A stretch of 64,000 nucleotides of DNA, from the NCBI RefSeq assembly GCF_902459475.1, contig NZ_LR699115.1, forward strand, positions 62,001-126,000, read 5' to 3'. Below the pieces are notes generated by a model, which did no database searches, was not told where the DNA came from, and was given only the letters and a program-made list of their open reading frames with translations. Numbering within the stretch: the first letter of the stretch is position 1; each line of letters opens with the position of its first letter. The stretch comes from Aquicella lusitana (GTDB lineage: Bacteria; Pseudomonadota; Gammaproteobacteria; DSM-16500). Both the position numbers and the translations under genes were made by a program. Positions 38,901-47,984 of this stretch are shown here, piece by piece.

Positions 38901-40321
38901 TGACGATGCTCCACGTTGATCTTTGTGTGATTGGTGCCGGTTCAGGTGGGTTAAGCACCGCAGCCGTTGCTGTCCAGATGGGAGCGTCAGTCGCTTTAGT
39001 GGAAGCTGGGAAAATGGGTGGTGATTGTTTGAACTATGGATGTGTGCCATCCAAGTCACTTTTGGCAGCAGCAAGACGCGCTCAGGATATGCGTGAAGCA
39101 GAACAGTTTGGGTTATCGGCCATGGAAGTGTCGGTTGATTTTTCAAAAGTCATGGCGCATGTTCACGGTGTTATCCAGACCTTGAGCGCCAACGATTCTG
39201 TTGAGCGGTTTACCAAATTGGGTGTGCAAGTCATTCAAAAGCCAGGCACGTTTAAAGATAGCCGCACACTGCTTGCCGGCGATACTATTATCAAAGCCCG
39301 CCGTTTTGTGATTGCAACAGGATCTTCTCCCGCCATACCGCCCATCCCAGGGCTAGAGAAAGTGCCTTTTTATACCAATGAAACGATTTTTGATGTGATT
39401 AAAAAACCCGAACACCTTATTGTCATTGGCGGTGGCCCCATTGGTTGCGAATTGGCACAGGCATTTTTACTGCTGGGTGCCCGTGTAACGCTGTTGGAGG
39501 CTTTTAACATTCTGCCGCGTGATGAGGAGGATCTGGTAGGCGTTTTGCGCGAGGAACTAATAAAGAACGGATTAACCTTGCATGAAAGGGTGAAAATCAC
39601 GCAAGTTAATCAGCGAGAAGGCCAAATTGACATTGTATTTGAAAAAGAGGGGCAGCAGCAGATAGTGACCGGTTCTGATTTGCTCGTCGCGACTGGGCGC
39701 CAAGCCAATATACAAGGGCTTAATCTGGAAGCGGCAGGTGTTCGCTATTCAAAGAAGGGGATTGACGTGAATGCCAGCTTGCGAACAAGCAACAAATATA
39801 TTTATGCAATCGGCGATGTTGTAGGCCCGTATCAGTTTACCCACATGGCAAATTATCACGCAGGCATTGTGATTAAAAATATTTTGTTTCGCTGGCCAGC
39901 CAAGGTGAATTATTATGCCGTGCCATGGGTAACCTATACGGGGCCCGAACTTGCTCATGTAGGTTTAAGCAGTAGGGAGGCACTCAAACAATTTCCTGAC
40001 GCGCGTGTGCTGACATGGGATTTCACCGAAAATGACCGGGCTCAGGCAGAGCATAGAACGCGGGGAAAAATAAAAGTGGTGACCACGGCCAGAGGGAAAA
40101 TCCTAGGCGTATCCCTATTGGGACCGCATGCAGGTGAACTATTATTACCGTGGATCCTGGCAGTGCAGGATAAGAAACACATACGAACCATGACAGATGT
40201 AATCGTGCCTTATCCTACGTTGAGCGAAATAAGCAAACGAGTAGCAGGAGAATTTTATACATCTTTACTTTTTTCTAATCGTATTCGAAAATTAGTACGG
40301 TTTTTACGTATTTTTGGATAA
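38900..40321 (+). CDS. MerA/dihydrolipoamide dehydrogenase-type flavoprotein reductase
   Basis: 473 residues from the ATG at 38900, with GGAG upstream. The FAD motif is VDLCVIGAGSGGLSTA, the redox disulfide is C43/C48 in GGDCLNYGCVPSK, the NAD(P) motif is VIGGGPIGCELAQAF, and FAD contact IYAIGDVVGPYQFTHMA follows. The C-terminal dimerisation part (HAGELLLPWILAVQ) is complete, but there is no extra C-terminal mercury-binding cysteine pair, so this is a MerA-like disulfide reductase rather than proven mercuric reductase. Pairing with TVP38 genes is common in bacteria. Confidence 0.88.
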   Translation: MTMLHVDLCVIGAGSGGLSTAAVAVQMGASVALVEAGKMGGDCLNYGCVPSKSLLAAARRAQDMREAEQFGLSAMEVSVDFSKVMAHVHGVIQTLSANDSVERFTKLGVQVIQKPGTFKDSRTLLAGDTIIKARRFVIATGSSPAIPPIPGLEKVPFYTNETIFDVIKKPEHLIVIGGGPIGCELAQAFLLLGARVTLLEAFNILPRDEEDLVGVLREELIKNGLTLHERVKITQVNQREGQIDIVFEKEGQQQIVTGSDLLVATGRQANIQGLNLEAAGVRYSKKGIDVNASLRTSNKYIYAIGDVVGPYQFTHMANYHAGIVIKNILFRWPAKVNYYAVPWVTYTGPELAHVGLSSREALKQFPDARVLTWDFTENDRAQAEHRTRGKIKVVTTARGKILGVSLLGPHAGELLLPWILAVQDKKHIRTMTDVIVPYPTLSEISKRVAGEFYTSLLFSNRIRKLVRFLRIFG

Positions 40322-40326
40322 TCCCC

Positions 40327-40944
40327 ATGCTTGAAACCTATCTGCGTCCTTTATACCAGCTTTGTATAGCCGATCCGATTGCCCGCTGCATGAAAAATGT
40401 TTCACCAGAGCGTATTACTTATGCGTCTTGTCTGACGGGCCTGCTGGTGTTGCCGGCGCTGATGTTGAATTTACCTTCATTTGCTATCACCTTGCTGATA
40501 ATGTCCGGATTTTTAGATACCCTGGATGGTACCCTTGCAAGAATGGATAACAAAGCATCTAATACAGGCTGTGTGCTTGATATTATCTCGGATCGTATTG
40601 TTGAGCTAGCGATTATAATTGGGTTATTTGCTATTGACCCTGTACACCGTGGCTGGATGACACTTGCCATGCTGGGCAGTTGTTATCTGTGTATTACTTC
40701 GTTTTTGGTAGTGGGAATTTTCAGTACAAACTATTCAAAAAAAGGATTTCATTATAGCCCAGGATTAATTGAAAGAGCGGAAGCCTTTATATTTTTTATT
40801 TTGATGATCTGGTTGCCAAATTATTTTTCAATTTTAGCCGGCCTTTTTACCATGCTGGTATTATTTACCAGTTATTTACGTATCAAGCAGTTTATAAAGG
40901 CAAACGAAACGCGGGCGGAAACGCAATACGTACCAGAAGGATAA
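40327..40944 (+). CDS. CDP-alcohol phosphatidyltransferase
   Basis: 205 residues with about six membrane helices. The active-site motif D-x2-DG-x2-AR-x8-G-x3-D-x3-D is complete: DTLDGTLARMD, then G, D and D in GCVLDIISD. It transfers a phosphatidyl group from CDP-diacylglycerol to an alcohol; the alcohol is not predictable. It begins six bases after the reductase gene, making a three-gene unit with TVP38, suggestive of membrane lipid work. It converges on the CBS protein. Confidence 0.88.
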   Translation: MLETYLRPLYQLCIADPIARCMKNVSPERITYASCLTGLLVLPALMLNLPSFAITLLIMSGFLDTLDGTLARMDNKASNTGCVLDIISDRIVELAIIIGLFAIDPVHRGWMTLAMLGSCYLCITSFLVVGIFSTNYSKKGFHYSPGLIERAEAFIFFILMIWLPNYFSILAGLFTMLVLFTSYLRIKQFIKANETRAETQYVPEG

Positions 40945-40957
40945 GTAAATTTTTTAG

Positions 40958-41401
40958 TTATTGATGGTGGTCGCCGTGAATATATTTTGTCAGCGATGAA
41001 ATCTCGTTTTTTTGTGCGAGCATAGTCCATCGCGTTAAGTCGCCGATAGAGATGATACCAATCAGTTTACCATTTTCTATGACAGGCAGATGCCTAAACC
41101 GTTTTTCGGTGACTAGTTGCATTGCTTCGGCAACGGATGTGGAAGGTGTAACTGTAACAAGCTCTGTTGTCATGATATCAGCTACTTTAAATTTTCCTAC
41201 TTCACAATTACAGCTGATAACCTTGCGAATAATGTCACGTTCGCTCACAATCCCAATTAATTTATCATCTTCCATTACCAGTAGAGCACCTATACCTAAT
41301 AGGTTCATTTTTTTCGCGCATTCATAAACGGTCACGTCAGGCGAGATGAGATGAATGGTGTATCCTTTATCTTGTAGCAAGCTGCTTAGACGGCTTTCCA
41401 T
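40958..41401 (-). CDS. Two-CBS-domain protein
   Basis: 147 residues. Two CBS motifs: MEDDKLIGIVSERDIIRKVI (first) and ENGKLIGIISIGDLTRWTM (second). Such stand-alone CBS pairs bind adenosine nucleotides and often sense energy state; the partner is unknown. GGAGAG lies before ATG. Confidence 0.88.
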   Translation of the reverse strand: MESRLSSLLQDKGYTIHLISPDVTVYECAKKMNLLGIGALLVMEDDKLIGIVSERDIIRKVISCNCEVGKFKVADIMTTELVTVTPSTSVAEAMQLVTEKRFRHLPVIENGKLIGIISIGDLTRWTMLAQKNEISSLTKYIHGDHHQ

Positions 41402-41450
41402 GTTACTCTCCTTACTTTACTTAACGAAGGGTACGGACACTTTACAATGA

Positions 41451-41987
41451 TTATTTCTTTTTGTCTGATTTTTTTTCGAATAAATGAGCATACTGGCCAT
41501 ATCCTCGTTTCTCCAGCTCTTCAGCTGGAATAAATTCGAGTGCGGCTGAATTCATACAATAGCGTTTGTAAGTTGGTGGCGGCCCATCATCAAATACGTG
41601 TCCTAAGTGGGATTGTCCATGTTTGGAAACCACTTCAGTTCGGTCTATAAACCAGCCCGGATCCGGTCTCAAGATAATATTGCCTGATTCGAGCGGCTTG
41701 GTAAAACTGGGCCATCCCGTCTTGGAATCATACTTATCTAATGAACTGAATAAGGGCTCACCCGATACAATATCAACATAAATGCCAGGTTTTTTATTGT
41801 CCCAATAGGCGTTTTTATAAGGCGGTTCAGTGCCTTTTTCTTGTGTGACATAGTACTGCATGGGTGTAAGCCGTTTTTTTATGACATCATCGCTTGGCTT
41901 TTGATACGGGGTTGCGGCAAAAACTAAACCAAGCGATGAAAATAAAATAATAAAAATGAAAAATATTTTAAAGCGATGAAATTTCAT
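41451..41987 (-). CDS. msrB: Exported methionine sulfoxide reductase B
   Basis: 178 residues. A signal peptide ([24 protein letters not shown]) directs it to the periplasm. The MsrB domain shows [45 protein letters not shown] and the catalytic C144 in [11 protein letters not shown]. The zinc Cys pairs found in many MsrB proteins are absent. It reduces R-methionine sulfoxide in envelope proteins. It is divergent from exported msrA, so a periplasmic repair pair is likely. Confidence 0.92.
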   Translation of the reverse strand: MKFHRFKIFFIFIILFSSLGLVFAATPYQKPSDDVIKKRLTPMQYYVTQEKGTEPPYKNAYWDNKKPGIYVDIVSGEPLFSSLDKYDSKTGWPSFTKPLESGNIILRPDPGWFIDRTEVVSKHGQSHLGHVFDDGPPPTYKRYCMNSAALEFIPAEELEKRGYGQYAHLFEKKSDKKK

Positions 41988-42085
41988 TACCTTACCCTCA
42001 GACTTGTCATATAATTAGTATAACGAATATTTAAATGTTAAAGATGAAGGATTCATTTGCTTAATGTTCAGGTGAAGGAATGTTT

Positions 42086-42676
42086 ATGAATTTTATTAAA
42101 AAATGGCTTGTTCTCCTGTTTCCTTTAATTTTTTCCTTCTTTTCAGCTTCATTAGCGAATGCAGCGATTGCGACCTTTGCGGGCGGCTGCTTTTGGTGCG
42201 TCCAAGCGGATTTTGACAAAGTCCCCGGGGTTGAAAAAACGATAGTTGGTTTTACAGGCGGAGAAGTGGCTACACCCAGCTATAAACAGGTTTCTCAGGG
42301 CAAGACTGGGCATTATGAGGCGGTGCAAGTGTCCTATAATCCAAAAAAAGTCAGCTACCAGGAATTACTGGATGTTTTTTGGCATAACATTGATCCTACT
42401 GATGCCAGCGGACAATTTTGTGATAAAGGGAATCAATATCGAGCTGTGATCTTTTATCATAATAAGGAGCAAAAACGACTTGCGATAGAAAGCAAAGAGA
42501 AGTTGGTAAAATCCGGCCGATTCCCACAAGTTGTTACTGAAATATTGCCAGCAGGAACATTTTATATCGCTGAACCTTATCATCAGAAATATTATCAAAA
42601 AAATCCTATTCGGTATAAATTTTACCGTTATCGATGTGGGCGTGATCAGCGCTTACATGAGCTTTGGGGTAGTTAA
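42086..42676 (+). CDS. msrA: Exported methionine sulfoxide reductase A
   Basis: 196 residues from the ATG at 42086; GAAGGA is six bases upstream, too close to the ATG at 42080. A signal peptide ends near residue 26 (SFFSASLANA). The catalytic cysteine is C35 in GCFWC; FTGGEVATPSYKQVSQGKTGHYEAV and DPTDASGQFCDKGNQYR follow. It reduces S-methionine sulfoxide. Together with the divergent msrB this gives complete periplasmic methionine sulfoxide repair. Confidence 0.93.
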   Translation: MNFIKKWLVLLFPLIFSFFSASLANAAIATFAGGCFWCVQADFDKVPGVEKTIVGFTGGEVATPSYKQVSQGKTGHYEAVQVSYNPKKVSYQELLDVFWHNIDPTDASGQFCDKGNQYRAVIFYHNKEQKRLAIESKEKLVKSGRFPQVVTEILPAGTFYIAEPYHQKYYQKNPIRYKFYRYRCGRDQRLHELWGS

Positions 42677-42688
42677 TTTGCCTCGTAT

Positions 42689-43048
42689 TTAACTAGGTTG
42701 TCTCACTTGATAAGTTCCGGTTGCAGCATTTGGGCCATCGGTATTAAAGTTGACTGGGCTTGCAGGGTCTTTGGTAGCGCATACAGCTGAACTGCCTGCA
42801 TTAATACGTGTTGTTGCTCCACAATTTCTAACATTGATACCGCCTGCATCCGTGCCACCATTTACCGTAATATGTATAATGAGATTTGCGCCGGTGCCGT
42901 TTTCAATCGTCACGATATCGCTAGGACTTTGTGATGTCCAGGCGACAGGTGGAAATGAAAATTTCTCTGTCGTCACTTGAGCAAATGTAGGGAAACATAG
43001 AACCAAGGAGCCTACTAGTAGCGCAACCGATGAGAGTTTTAACATCAC
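42689..43048 (-). CDS. Secreted hypothetical protein
   Basis: 119 residues. A signal peptide (SVALLVGSLVLCFPTFAQ) is followed by about 95 residues with many Thr, Asn and Gly, and two cysteines (residues about 75 and 90) that could form a disulfide. I recognise no family. It lies alone, converging on msrA. Confidence 0.6.
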   Translation of the reverse strand: MMLKLSSVALLVGSLVLCFPTFAQVTTEKFSFPPVAWTSQSPSDIVTIENGTGANLIIHITVNGGTDAGGINVRNCGATTRINAGSSAVCATKDPASPVNFNTDGPNAATGTYQVRQPS

Positions 43049-43138
43049 TCACCTCCGATGCTGCAGTAAGAAGGTTGAATTCTTACTATTATACCCCCAA
43101 AGTGGTTCCTGAAATAAAACACAAAAATATTGAATAAG

Positions 43139-43528
43139 TTATTCAATGCGTTGCCAAACCTCATAGACTTCATCCGGCCCCGCGCTGAACCGGGAGGGCC
43201 TGGGTTTATCTGGGAAAGCAAAGTTCGCTTTTAAAATATCATGATCCAGCTCAAAAATACCTTGTAGTCTTTTACCTGCAAATGGACCTTCATCTGGAAT
43301 AAAATCAATCTGATGCGGTTGGGTATCAGTATTAATAATCACTTTGCCGGACTTGCTTTTAGGAAAACCGCCTACAAATTGGGGATAAGTGACATCTGCC
43401 CAATCCAAAAGAAATTTATCGTCAGGTGTAAAGGAATAACGGAATTCCTTGAAAATGGAGTCAGGTAACCATTTGGTTTTTAGCTGGCAGCACACGACTT
43501 TCCATTTGCCTACAAGTTCTTTTTGCAT
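43139..43528 (-). CDS. TIGR03067-like hypothetical protein
   Basis: 129 residues from the ATG at 43528, chosen because AGGAGAAA precedes it. The pattern ELVGKWKVV... (opening), PHQIDFIPDEGPFAGKRLQGIFELDHDILKA and DKPRPSRFSAGP resembles the TIGR03067 domain, a small beta-rich protein of unknown function. No signal peptide. It is followed, on the same strand upstream, by the DUF302 gene. Confidence 0.65.
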   Translation of the reverse strand: MQKELVGKWKVVCCQLKTKWLPDSIFKEFRYSFTPDDKFLLDWADVTYPQFVGGFPKSKSGKVIINTDTQPHQIDFIPDEGPFAGKRLQGIFELDHDILKANFAFPDKPRPSRFSAGPDEVYEVWQRIE

Positions 43529-43551
43529 ACTTATTTCTCCTGATTCCAAAT

Positions 43552-43944
43552 TTAAATAACTGTGTCAATGATTCCTTTTAAAAAACCATTAAACTTGTGA
43601 ATGGTCTGAATGGATGTTTGAATGTGAAAGAGATCAGCCAAACGGTCATAATTGTGATAAGCGACAAAGGTGGTTTGTTCGGCTCGCCAGGCAACGATTT
43701 TAAGCGGCAATTCAATGCCAATCGCAGGGGATTCAACCATCAGAGCGGTGCCAACCTGGGGATTACCAAAAATCAGCACTTCTTCATCCTGCAAGGTGAG
43801 ACCCACAGCACGGGCTGCCGCGCTGTGGTTTATGCGTGCAAAAATGGTGATTTGCTTTTCCCGCAATATATTTTCAATATGATCAATTATTTCTTTTACA
43901 GAACGGTTGGAGGTGTTGATAATTAAGAAATCATGGTCGTTCAT
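43552..43944 (-). CDS. DUF302-family protein
   Basis: 130 residues from the ATG at 43944, with AGGAGCG before it. The pattern FARINHSAAARAVGLTL, EVLIFGNPQVGTALMVESPAIGIELPLKIVAWRA matches DUF302 proteins, an alpha/beta dimer family of unknown role. It lies 23 bases from the TIGR03067-like gene on the same strand. Confidence 0.85.
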   Translation of the reverse strand: MNDHDFLIINTSNRSVKEIIDHIENILREKQITIFARINHSAAARAVGLTLQDEEVLIFGNPQVGTALMVESPAIGIELPLKIVAWRAEQTTFVAYHNYDRLADLFHIQTSIQTIHKFNGFLKGIIDTVI

Positions 43945-43986
43945 GCATTCGCTCCTGCTGAATAGCGAGCAAGCCAATGATTCATT

Positions 43987-44802
43987 TTACCTCAATGCGG
44001 TTCTGTTTTTAAATGTATTTATTATATATAAGCCAAATACAATGGCGCTGATCCAGAAGCTAATAGGCCAGTCAGTGAAGTAGGAAAGACAGATACCTGC
44101 CCAGACGATAGCTACTGCAAGGAGCGTACTAAAAATAATGCCTGTCCAAAAATGCGATGTCCATTGTACAGCAATGGCAGCGGGCCCAACCAAGAGTGTA
44201 AAAATCAGGATGACGCCTACGACCTGACTAGTCAGTGTGACAGCAATAGCAAGGATAAGGACAAAGAAAACGGCAATCCAGAAGAGTGAAATGCCTTTGG
44301 CTTCGGCAACTTCCGGTTCAATGCTCGCAAACAATAATCGTCTACTAATGAATGCCATTGCAAGCAAACTGATAATCATCAGCCAAAACATAATTTGAAT
44401 ATCCTGGTCGGAAACACCCAATAAATTCCCGAAAAGGATGATGGTTGCTTGCCCGGCATACCCCTGATGGAAATGCAGAAATAAACTGCCAAGTCCCAGA
44501 CAGAAGGATAGAACAATGCCAATAGCCATATCGCTTTTATTAATCCGATTACCAAATGCGCCTATTCCGATAGCAGCTATCATCGTTAATAGAAATTGTC
44601 CGGTGATGGGGGCTAAGCCAATTAATAATGCGCCGCTTGCGCCCGCAAAACCGATGTGTCCTAAAGCATGTGCTGCAAAGGAGAGGTTACGGATAATGAC
44701 GAAATAACCTACGATGCCGGCTAGAATAGCTGCAATGGTGCCTGCGATAAAAGCGTGCTGCATGAAATTGTATTCAAACATAGTTGAAAGTAAGCTAATC
44801 AT
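43987..44802 (-). CDS. znuB: Zinc/manganese-type ABC permease
   Basis: 271 residues from the ATG at 44802, which overlaps the ATPase gene by eight bases; longer in-frame starts extend into that gene. About eight helices, with IRNLSFAAHALGHIGFAGAS and the family loops KGISLFWIAVFF and VGVILIFTLLVGPAAIA. It forms the membrane part of a metal importer with the two genes that follow on the strand. Confidence 0.85.
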   Translation of the reverse strand: MISLLSTMFEYNFMQHAFIAGTIAAILAGIVGYFVIIRNLSFAAHALGHIGFAGASGALLIGLAPITGQFLLTMIAAIGIGAFGNRINKSDMAIGIVLSFCLGLGSLFLHFHQGYAGQATIILFGNLLGVSDQDIQIMFWLMIISLLAMAFISRRLLFASIEPEVAEAKGISLFWIAVFFVLILAIAVTLTSQVVGVILIFTLLVGPAAIAVQWTSHFWTGIIFSTLLAVAIVWAGICLSYFTDWPISFWISAIVFGLYIINTFKNRTALR

Positions 44803-45601
44803 GGTGATGCAATTCCTGCTCGTGTATATGACGCCCTTCGCCCAAAACAAATAGTCGATTTTTAATATGAATGACTTCAATCGGTATGCCGTAGAGTGAA
44901 CTCAGCATGGAGCTGGTGATGATTTCGTCCACTGCACCGATGATTGCTTTTCGCTGCGCAAAATACAAGACGCGGTTCATCACGTCCAGTAAAGGGTTGG
45001 GGTCATGTGCGGAAAATAGAATAGTAACATGCAAGTGCTGCTGGATATCCTGCAGCAAGCGTATAAATGTATCTTGATAGCGAGGATCGAGATTGGCCAG
45101 CGGTTCATCCAGTAATAGAATATCAGGTTTGTCCAGAAGTGCTTGCGCTAGAAAAATACGCTGTTTTTCGCCGCCTGAAAGCGTATGCAGCGGCCTGTCT
45201 GCATAGCTATTCGCGTTGACGAGTTCCAAGATTTTTTGTATTTCTAACCGCTTCCCTTTGGGGAGAAAAGGTAACCCATAACGAGTACCATTAAATGATG
45301 CTGATAGAATGGCGCGGCCCGTTAGGTTTGCAACGGAGGCGTGAGTGCGCATTTGCGGCATGTAACCGATTTGTTTATGGCCCTGGTAAGGCGCTGCGCC
45401 CAACACGTTAATCTTTCCCGACAGTGGTTTTAATAGTCCCAGGAGGGCTCGCAAGAATGTACTTTTACCCGAGCCGTTGGGGCCAAAAATACCTATAAAC
45501 TCGCCTGCGCGAATCGATATATTAATATTTTCAATAACGGGCTGACGTCCTTTATATCCGATGTCGGCGTGTTCAGTGCTAATGACAATATGGTTATTCA
45601 T
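44795..45601 (-). CDS. znuC: Zinc/manganese-type ABC ATPase
   Basis: 268 residues. Walker A GPNGSGKST, signature LSGGEKQRIFLAQAL, Walker B ILLLDEPLANLD and H-loop SAHD. Its stop overlaps the permease gene, and it overlaps the substrate-binding-protein gene by four bases. The C-terminus HIHEQELHHHD is histidine-rich and may bind metal. Confidence 0.88.
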   Translation of the reverse strand: MNNHIVISTEHADIGYKGRQPVIENINISIRAGEFIGIFGPNGSGKSTFLRALLGLLKPLSGKINVLGAAPYQGHKQIGYMPQMRTHASVANLTGRAILSASFNGTRYGLPFLPKGKRLEIQKILELVNANSYADRPLHTLSGGEKQRIFLAQALLDKPDILLLDEPLANLDPRYQDTFIRLLQDIQQHLHVTILFSAHDPNPLLDVMNRVLYFAQRKAIIGAVDEIITSSMLSSLYGIPIEVIHIKNRLFVLGEGRHIHEQELHHHD

Positions 45602-46485
45602 GAATGAGGCTCATGCTTGTTAGCTAAGGCTTTTTCAAGCTCGTTAAGTTGGTTTATCATCCACTCTACAAACGTTGTATCGGGCGGTATCATTTCACTG
45701 ACGCCTACAACCGGGATTTTTTCTTCGCTGGCGATGGCGATCATGCGGTTTGTCATGGGATTCATCACCTGTTTATTGTAAATCAGGACGCGTACGGTAT
45801 GCTGACGGAGATCGGATTCAAACTGTTTTATTTGTGAAATGGAAGGCGGTACATCGTTCATGATGCTGATCTGAAACGCTTTGCCATGCATCACAAGCCC
45901 GATGCTGTCGGCCATATAATTAAAAATAGATTCGGTAGCAATCACTGGCGTATGTTGAAATCGATTTTTTAATGTTGCTATCTTATCCAAAATAATTTGA
46001 TAATTTTGCTTAAACTGCTTGAGCCTTGAACCGAAATAATCCTGATGAGCAGGATCCAATTGTTGAAGCTGGCTTGTTAGCTGTTCAGCAAAACGGGGCA
46101 TGGTTTCGGGCAGGTACCAGAGATGTGGATTGCTGCCTGATCGAATGCCCATTAGTTGGGCGACATTAATAACCGATCGACGTTTCTGTCCTTGAATAGC
46201 AAGTAGCGATTTCACCCAAGGATCATAATCAGCGCCGTTGTAAATGATAATATCCGCTTCCGCTGCCTGTTTTGCTATGCTGGGTTTCATGCTGAATAAA
46301 TGGGGATCTTGGCTGGGACTATTAAGCACGCTCGATATGCTGACATAACGACCACCTATTTGCTGGGCAATGTCACCATACACATTTTCGGCAGCGATAA
46401 TATGAATCGCAGCCTGCGCAGTAATGCCGTGCAGGCTTATCACGAATGCGGTTAAGAAAAGCAGAATGATCTTTATGAGCCGCAT
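45598..46485 (-). CDS. znuA: Metal-binding periplasmic protein of the transporter
   Basis: 295 residues. Signal peptide MRLIKIILLFLTAFVISLHG and TAQA. The A-1 family pattern of metal-binding proteins is visible: SQDPHLFSMKPS (first His), NPHLWYLPE (second His), and Glu/His near ATESIFNYM. It lacks the long His-rich loop of many ZnuA proteins, so manganese cannot be excluded. First gene of the znuA-znuC-znuB unit. Confidence 0.87.
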   Translation of the reverse strand: MRLIKIILLFLTAFVISLHGITAQAAIHIIAAENVYGDIAQQIGGRYVSISSVLNSPSQDPHLFSMKPSIAKQAAEADIIIYNGADYDPWVKSLLAIQGQKRRSVINVAQLMGIRSGSNPHLWYLPETMPRFAEQLTSQLQQLDPAHQDYFGSRLKQFKQNYQIILDKIATLKNRFQHTPVIATESIFNYMADSIGLVMHGKAFQISIMNDVPPSISQIKQFESDLRQHTVRVLIYNKQVMNPMTNRMIAIASEEKIPVVGVSEMIPPDTTFVEWMINQLNELEKALANKHEPHS

Positions 46486-46792
46486 GCTTTTATTCCTCGG
46501 CCTGTTTTGCTTTGCCCAAACATGGACAAATTTTGAGATTTAGATCGTTGTGCATTGTTTAAAATAAATCCCGTCGATAGCTGAACCGCATTTAGTTTCG
46601 TGAGATAAGCTTTTCATATGCTAGCAGAAAAAGGATATAGCCACTAATTCCGATAGCGCGATGTATGCAAGGCAGCGAGTATAAAGTAAATTTTTATAGA
46701 CTCAACTAAACATCACTAGAGGTGTTCAATATATAGACAACAATACTCGGACCGTATTCTCCCAACAGATTGCGCTAGTGTGCTATCCCTGT

Positions 46793-46912
46793 CGTTCCTT
46801 TCGCAAAGAAACGGCTGGTTTTTGTCACGGTGCAACCCGGTGGAGAATGGTTGCACCGCCTGTTTCTGGAGAAAAAATGGTTACCTTCGCTGCTAAAAAC
46901 GAGTAATGCTCG
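46793..46912. repeat. Structured dispersed repeat, truncated copy
   Basis: About 120 bp that match the right two-thirds of the element at 9117-9275, e.g. GCAAAGAAACG.CTGGTTTTTGTC, CCGGTG, TGTT.CTGGA and GCTGCTAAAA.CG.GTAATGCTC. It has its own perfect 9-bp stem, GGTGCAACC (46829-46837) with GGTTGCACC (46849-46857). The left terminal arm is missing. The rest of the intergenic stretch from 46486 shows no gene. Confidence 0.7.
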
Positions 46913-46986
46913 CTTAACTTACCAACATTTTGATAATAATGTATTATACTGAAATCGAACAGACGAATATTTTTAAGGATGAAAAT

Positions 46987-47439
46987 ATGGCTGATAAAAT
47001 CGATACTGATACCAAAAAACTGATGCTTAGAAAGCAACCCTGCTTTTCGCAGCTCAGAGAAGAAGAAATAGAAATCCTCGCGTCGCTACTGGTTGAAAAA
47101 CACGTTTCGCCGGGGGAGATTATTGTAAAAGAAGGCGATCCGGTTGACAGCGTTTATCTTATCGTCAGTGGAAAAGCGGATGTCAGATGCATCAAGGACA
47201 GAAACCATCCAGACCAAACAGAATCGGTTGCCACCTTAATTCCTGGAGATGCCATTGGACTCAATGAAACGGGATTTTATTCTCTGTCAGGTATACGAAC
47301 GGCGACTGTTATAGCCATTGACGAAATGGTGTTACTGCGTCTTAGCGTCGCAGCTTTTCACGGTTTTGCATTGGCGTATTCACATGTAAATGAAGTCATG
47401 CGCAGCTATGCCAGAAAATTATTGGGGATGAACACCTAG
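46987..47439 (+). CDS. Cyclic-nucleotide-binding-domain protein
   Basis: 150 residues from the ATG at 46987, with AAGGA seven bases upstream. The cNMP-binding beta-barrel is shown by LREEEIEILASLLVEKHVSPGEIIVKEGDPVDSVYLIVSGKADV and GDAIGLNETGFYSLSGIRTATVIAIDEMVLLRLS. There is no HTH, so it is a stand-alone sensory domain, perhaps not binding cAMP: the Arg that contacts the phosphate is not in its usual place. Confidence 0.82.
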   Translation: MADKIDTDTKKLMLRKQPCFSQLREEEIEILASLLVEKHVSPGEIIVKEGDPVDSVYLIVSGKADVRCIKDRNHPDQTESVATLIPGDAIGLNETGFYSLSGIRTATVIAIDEMVLLRLSVAAFHGFALAYSHVNEVMRSYARKLLGMNT

Positions 47440-47478
47440 TTTAAAAAAGGCTTGTTTTGACTATACAAGGAAAATGCC

Positions 47479-47802
47479 ATGGTTATTTACGAAGTCAATT
47501 TAAACGTGAGTCATGAAATTTATGATGATTATTACAAATGGCTGCTGGAACATATTAAAGCTATGCTAAAGTTAGATGGCTTTAAAAAAGCTGAGATTGG
47601 TTTAATTAAGGGTGAAGAAGATGATGGAAAAAAACACATTCGCGTCAACTATCTGGTCGATTCTTATAATCATCTCAAACAATATTTAACGCATGACGCA
47701 CCTGCAATGCGAGTGGAGGGATTGCAAAAATTTGGCGATAAATTTAGCGCAAGCCGTCGTATTATTGTGTCGCCTATTGTGCTAGAAAGCGCTGTTTCAT
47801 AA
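47479..47802 (+). CDS. DUF4286-like small protein
   Basis: 107 residues. VIYEVNLNVSHEIYDDYYKWLLEHIKAML, then a ferredoxin-like pattern RVNYLVDSYNHLKQYLTHDAPAMRVEGLQKF that matches DUF4286. Unknown function. It lies 39 bases after the cNMP-binding gene and may share its transcript. Confidence 0.75.
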   Translation: MVIYEVNLNVSHEIYDDYYKWLLEHIKAMLKLDGFKKAEIGLIKGEEDDGKKHIRVNYLVDSYNHLKQYLTHDAPAMRVEGLQKFGDKFSASRRIIVSPIVLESAVS

Positions 47803-47834
47803 TCTTTACTTTTCTCCTTATTTTTGATGGGAAT

Positions 47835-47846
47835 CTCTGTACAGAG
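47835..47846. repeat. 12-bp palindrome CTCTGTACAGAG (copy 1)
   Basis: A perfect palindrome in the intergenic stretch after the DUF4286-like gene. The same twelve bases occur again at 57443-57454. Confidence 0.6.
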
Positions 47847-47984
47847 GATGGGAATTAAATCTTGGTTGAATAATGCCTTAATTGATATTTTTGATCATAA
47901 TTTATCCTATTAAATTATGGTAACATAAAATAAGAATTTTAATAATTCTAACCCAGCCAAACTGGCGTATGCCGAGGAGGCGTT

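Noticed and set aside
38900-40321. Mercuric reductase
   Set aside because: The redox disulfide is common to the whole family, and the C-terminal mercury-binding cysteine pair is absent.
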